Part shown: positions 62,186-64,000 of the stretch, piece by piece
Numbering within the stretch: the first letter of the stretch is position 1
Layout of the letters: every line of letters begins with the position of its first letter
Assembly (NCBI RefSeq): GCF_900129235.1
Contig: NZ_FQUV01000009.1
Coordinates: forward strand, 56,961-120,960
Reading direction: 5' to 3'
Length of the DNA: 64,000 bases
From: Litoreibacter ascidiaceicola
GTDB taxonomy: Bacteria > Pseudomonadota > Alphaproteobacteria > Rhodobacterales > Rhodobacteraceae
The notes under the pieces: model-generated
What the model was told of the DNA's origin: nothing
Databases searched by the model: none
What the model saw: the letters and a program-made list of their open reading frames with translations, nothing else
Program-made: the position numbers and the translations under genes

Positions 62186-62675
62186 CGCGCACATCGATAG
62201 AAACAATCATGATCTTCTTCTGCCCGAATCTAACTAAGGCATCAATCGTATATTATCGAATTAGGTATGGCTCGATAGAGTTCAGTGATCCCGGCAGTGT
62301 GCCGGTCTCGCTTTGTGCGATAGCCAGGTCAGGGGATCGACGGGCTGATGCCCGCTCACCCCAACCCTGACAGTTTCCAAATCCTATTGATCCGCCTGCC
62401 ATCCTGGCAGGTCCGAGAAAACCGGCAAGCGCCGCCTGTGGCGTCGGTTCCGGTCGAGAATTCCGGTTCCTCCCACGCGCGAGGCGCGCGGTTCCCTCCC
62501 AAATTCACGCCCTCCACCCGGTTGTCACGGCCCCGCCAGGCCGCAGGACGGGCTTTGCCCTTACCTGCTCTGCCCTTCGGAATGCATGGGCATTCCAAAG
62601 ATCAGAACAGGAAGGCCCGCCCATTGGCGGAAAGGGGAGCAGACCCGGCCCGCGTCACTCGAAGGAGGGTCACAA
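62186..62675. other. About 490-base gap rich in hairpins before ardC
   Basis: No gene supported. Stems include CGGGC/GCCCG 62341-62354, CCTGCCA/TGGCAGG 62395-62411 and GGAATGC/GCATTCC 62579-62596. The right end carries GGAGGG, the ribosome-binding site of ardC. See finding. Confidence 0.55.
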
Positions 62676-63560
62676 ATGACCGCAGAGAAGTTTGACGTTT
62701 ATACCCATGTCACCAATCAGATCATCGCGCAGATCGAGGCAGGAACGCCGCCTTGGCGCAAGCCGTGGACTGGCGGAGGGGCATCGGTCAGCCTGCCGGA
62801 ACGGTTCAACGGCGAAGCCTATCGGGGCATCAATATCCTGATGCTTTGGGCGACCGCGATGGCCAAGGACTACAGCTCAGCCCGCTGGATGACGTTCAAT
62901 CAGGCCAAGCAGCTTGGGGGTCATGTCCGACAGGGCGAGAAATCCGCCACGGTCGTGAAATACGGCACCGTCGAGCGTGAGGACGAGAACGGCGAGGAAC
63001 GCCAGATCCCTTATGCCAAGGCCTACCGCGTGTTTAACGCCGACCAGATCGAGGGTTTGCCCGCAGAATTCTACATCCTGCCCGATCCGCCCCGTGATCT
63101 TGGTACCGTGGCCGATCCCGCGTTGGTGGCATTCTTTGCCGCGAGCGGCGCTCAGATCGACAGCACCGAGGAGCCGCGCGCCTATTACAACATCAAGACC
63201 GACCGCATCCACATGCCGCCGATCGAGACGTTTCACAGGGCCGCAGGATACTATGGCACCTTGGCCCACGAGCTGACCCACTGGACAGGAGCAACGAAGC
63301 GATTGGACCGCTTGGGCCGGTTCAACGACCGCAAGGCCTACGCGTTCGAGGAGCTGGTCGCTGAAATCGGAAACTGCATGCTTTGCGCGCAGATCGGGGT
63401 GGAGCCTGAATTCGACCAGAGTGCAGCCTATGTCGAAGGATGGCTTGAGGCGATGAAGGAAGACAGCCGCGCGATTTTCCGCGCCGCGTCCGAGGCGCAG
63501 AAGGCCGTGGATTACATCATGGACCACACCGCACAGGCCGACCGGATGGCCGCAGAGTAG
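62676..63560 (+). CDS. ardC: ArdC-like antirestriction protein with zincin domain
   Basis: 294 residues from the ATG at 62676 (GGAGGG 10 bases upstream). N-terminal ssDNA-binding domain (YTHVTNQIIAQIEAGTPPW with PWRKPW), then a metallopeptidase-like part with the zinc motif HELTH (GTLAHELTHWTG near residue 203) and EELVAEIG near 228. ArdC proteins enter the recipient early and guard incoming DNA against restriction. The GC-rich hairpin at 63586 ends the gene. Confidence 0.88.
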   Translation: MTAEKFDVYTHVTNQIIAQIEAGTPPWRKPWTGGGASVSLPERFNGEAYRGINILMLWATAMAKDYSSARWMTFNQAKQLGGHVRQGEKSATVVKYGTVEREDENGEERQIPYAKAYRVFNADQIEGLPAEFYILPDPPRDLGTVADPALVAFFAASGAQIDSTEEPRAYYNIKTDRIHMPPIETFHRAAGYYGTLAHELTHWTGATKRLDRLGRFNDRKAYAFEELVAEIGNCMLCAQIGVEPEFDQSAAYVEGWLEAMKEDSRAIFRAASEAQKAVDYIMDHTAQADRMAAE

Positions 63561-63585
63561 TAGCCTGCACTGCCCAAATGATCGA

Positions 63586-63609
63586 GGCCCCCGTCTGCAG
63601 GCGGGGGCC
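63586..63609 (+). terminator. Strong terminator after ardC
   Basis: GGCCCCCG (63586-63593) and CGGGGGCC (63602-63609) form an 8-base GC-only stem around an 8-base loop, followed by CTTTGCGTTCT. It is 25 bases after the stop. Confidence 0.7.
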
Positions 63610-63647
63610 CTTTGCGTTCTGGCGTGATCCAGGTGGTGGCGGTTTAA

Positions 63648-63691
63648 GGGTGACCTGTCGGCGGGCAACCTGAAGGTCACCCGCCGACAGG
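63648..63691. repeat. Two overlapping, mutually exclusive inverted repeats
   Basis: GGGTGACCT (63648-63656) pairs with AGGTCACCC (63674-63682), and CCTGTCGGCGGG (63654-63665) pairs with CCCGCCGACAGG (63680-63691). The two stems share bases and cannot both form. See finding. Confidence 0.6.
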
Positions 63692-64000
63692 CCCGGCGCT
63701 TCGCGCGGACGGGCATGTAATGCCCGGCACCTGAAGTCGTATAGTGACAGAGTGCCCCCTTGAGATAGGATAAAAAATCGCTCTTAGCGATCTTGTATCG
63801 CAAAAAGAAGATCCTATGTATGTTTTATCGGTATGCCGGGCTTCGGTTCGGTTCGGAATAAAATCGCTGTACTTAGGGTCGGTTCACCGATCCGTGGAGG
63901 GGCTAGTTCCCTCTGACGCCTACCCCCCAAGCGGCCCCTGTGGCGGCGGCGGGGCGGCGGCCCCCCGGGCGACCCCGGGGGGCCAGCATAAGGGATAAGG
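63692..64000. other. Window end without a supported gene
   Basis: Contains short palindromes, ATCGC-TCTTA-GCGAT near 63777 and a GC-only stem GGCCCCCCGGG/CCCGGGGGGCC (63959-63969 with 63974-63984, loop CGAC). No coding frame with recognisable features. The sequence stops here, so any gene further right is cut off. Confidence 0.5.

Noticed and set aside
63959..63984. Very GC-rich hairpin near the window end as a terminator
   Set aside because: Perfect stem but no T run and no gene ending before it in view; kept only as a note in the end-of-window entry.

Overview
The window reads as part of a large plasmid of an alphaproteobacterium, most likely a marine member of the Rhodobacteraceae (Roseobacter group). 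Reasons: a RepA-type replication initiator with its own iterons, a ParA plus ribbon-helix-helix partition pair, a complete virB-type secretion operon, a Q-type relaxase with a coupling protein, TRAP transporter genes, and protein styles typical of that family. It opens inside a gene and runs to its end without a natural boundary. I saw no rRNA, tRNA, CRISPR array or intact insertion sequence.

Region 1 (1-29.6 kb) is a copper-handling island. It holds three multicopper oxidases, two P-type ATPases, a CopZ chaperone, two CueR-like regulators, a cupredoxin-CusF fusion, a DUF411 protein, Met-rich and small membrane proteins, and a two-component system. A seven-gene operon (13305 down to 8196) joins an L,D-transpeptidase, four c-type cytochromes, a multicopper oxidase and a DsbA-like protein. 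Five MerR-type promoters with the diagnostic 19-bp spacer sit in front of the ATPase, chaperone and small membrane-protein genes. A second motif, ACATTT-N3-TACAAA, occurs before the two-component operon, the seven-gene operon and a Met-rich/oxidase pair, so the island appears to have a cytoplasmic (CueR) and an envelope (response regulator) arm. At its right end are a UbiB-like kinase fused to an ATC-hydrolase-like domain and an APC permease. A decayed copy of the permease's first codons lies in front of the kinase gene.

Region 2 (29.7-33.1 kb) holds an alpha/beta hydrolase, a large membrane protein with a helix-turn-helix-like N terminus, and small proteins. Region 3 (33.2-44.7 kb) is a virB operon in the order small protein, B1, B2, B3, B4, lipoprotein, transglycosylase with VirB5-like ends, B5, B8, B9, B10, B11, two small proteins, B6. 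Region 4 (45.0-52.1 kb) is an amino-sugar or sialic-acid island: AGE epimerase, D-2-hydroxyacid dehydrogenase, TRAP transporter, N-acetylneuraminate-lyase-like aldolase and a FadR-type regulator with two palindromic operators.

Region 5 (52.7-64 kb) looks more GC-rich by eye and is plasmid backbone: hicAB toxin-antitoxin, parA with its small partner, repA with six iterons, VirD4 coupling protein, TraD/MobC-like protein, an RSF1010-like nic region, MobA/L relaxase, and ArdC. Four GCATG-N4-CATGC palindromes surround the partition genes. A nearly continuous array of hairpins lies between oriT and the relaxase. A small protein family occurs twice, once at the head of the virB operon and once behind the relaxase, linking the two transfer halves.
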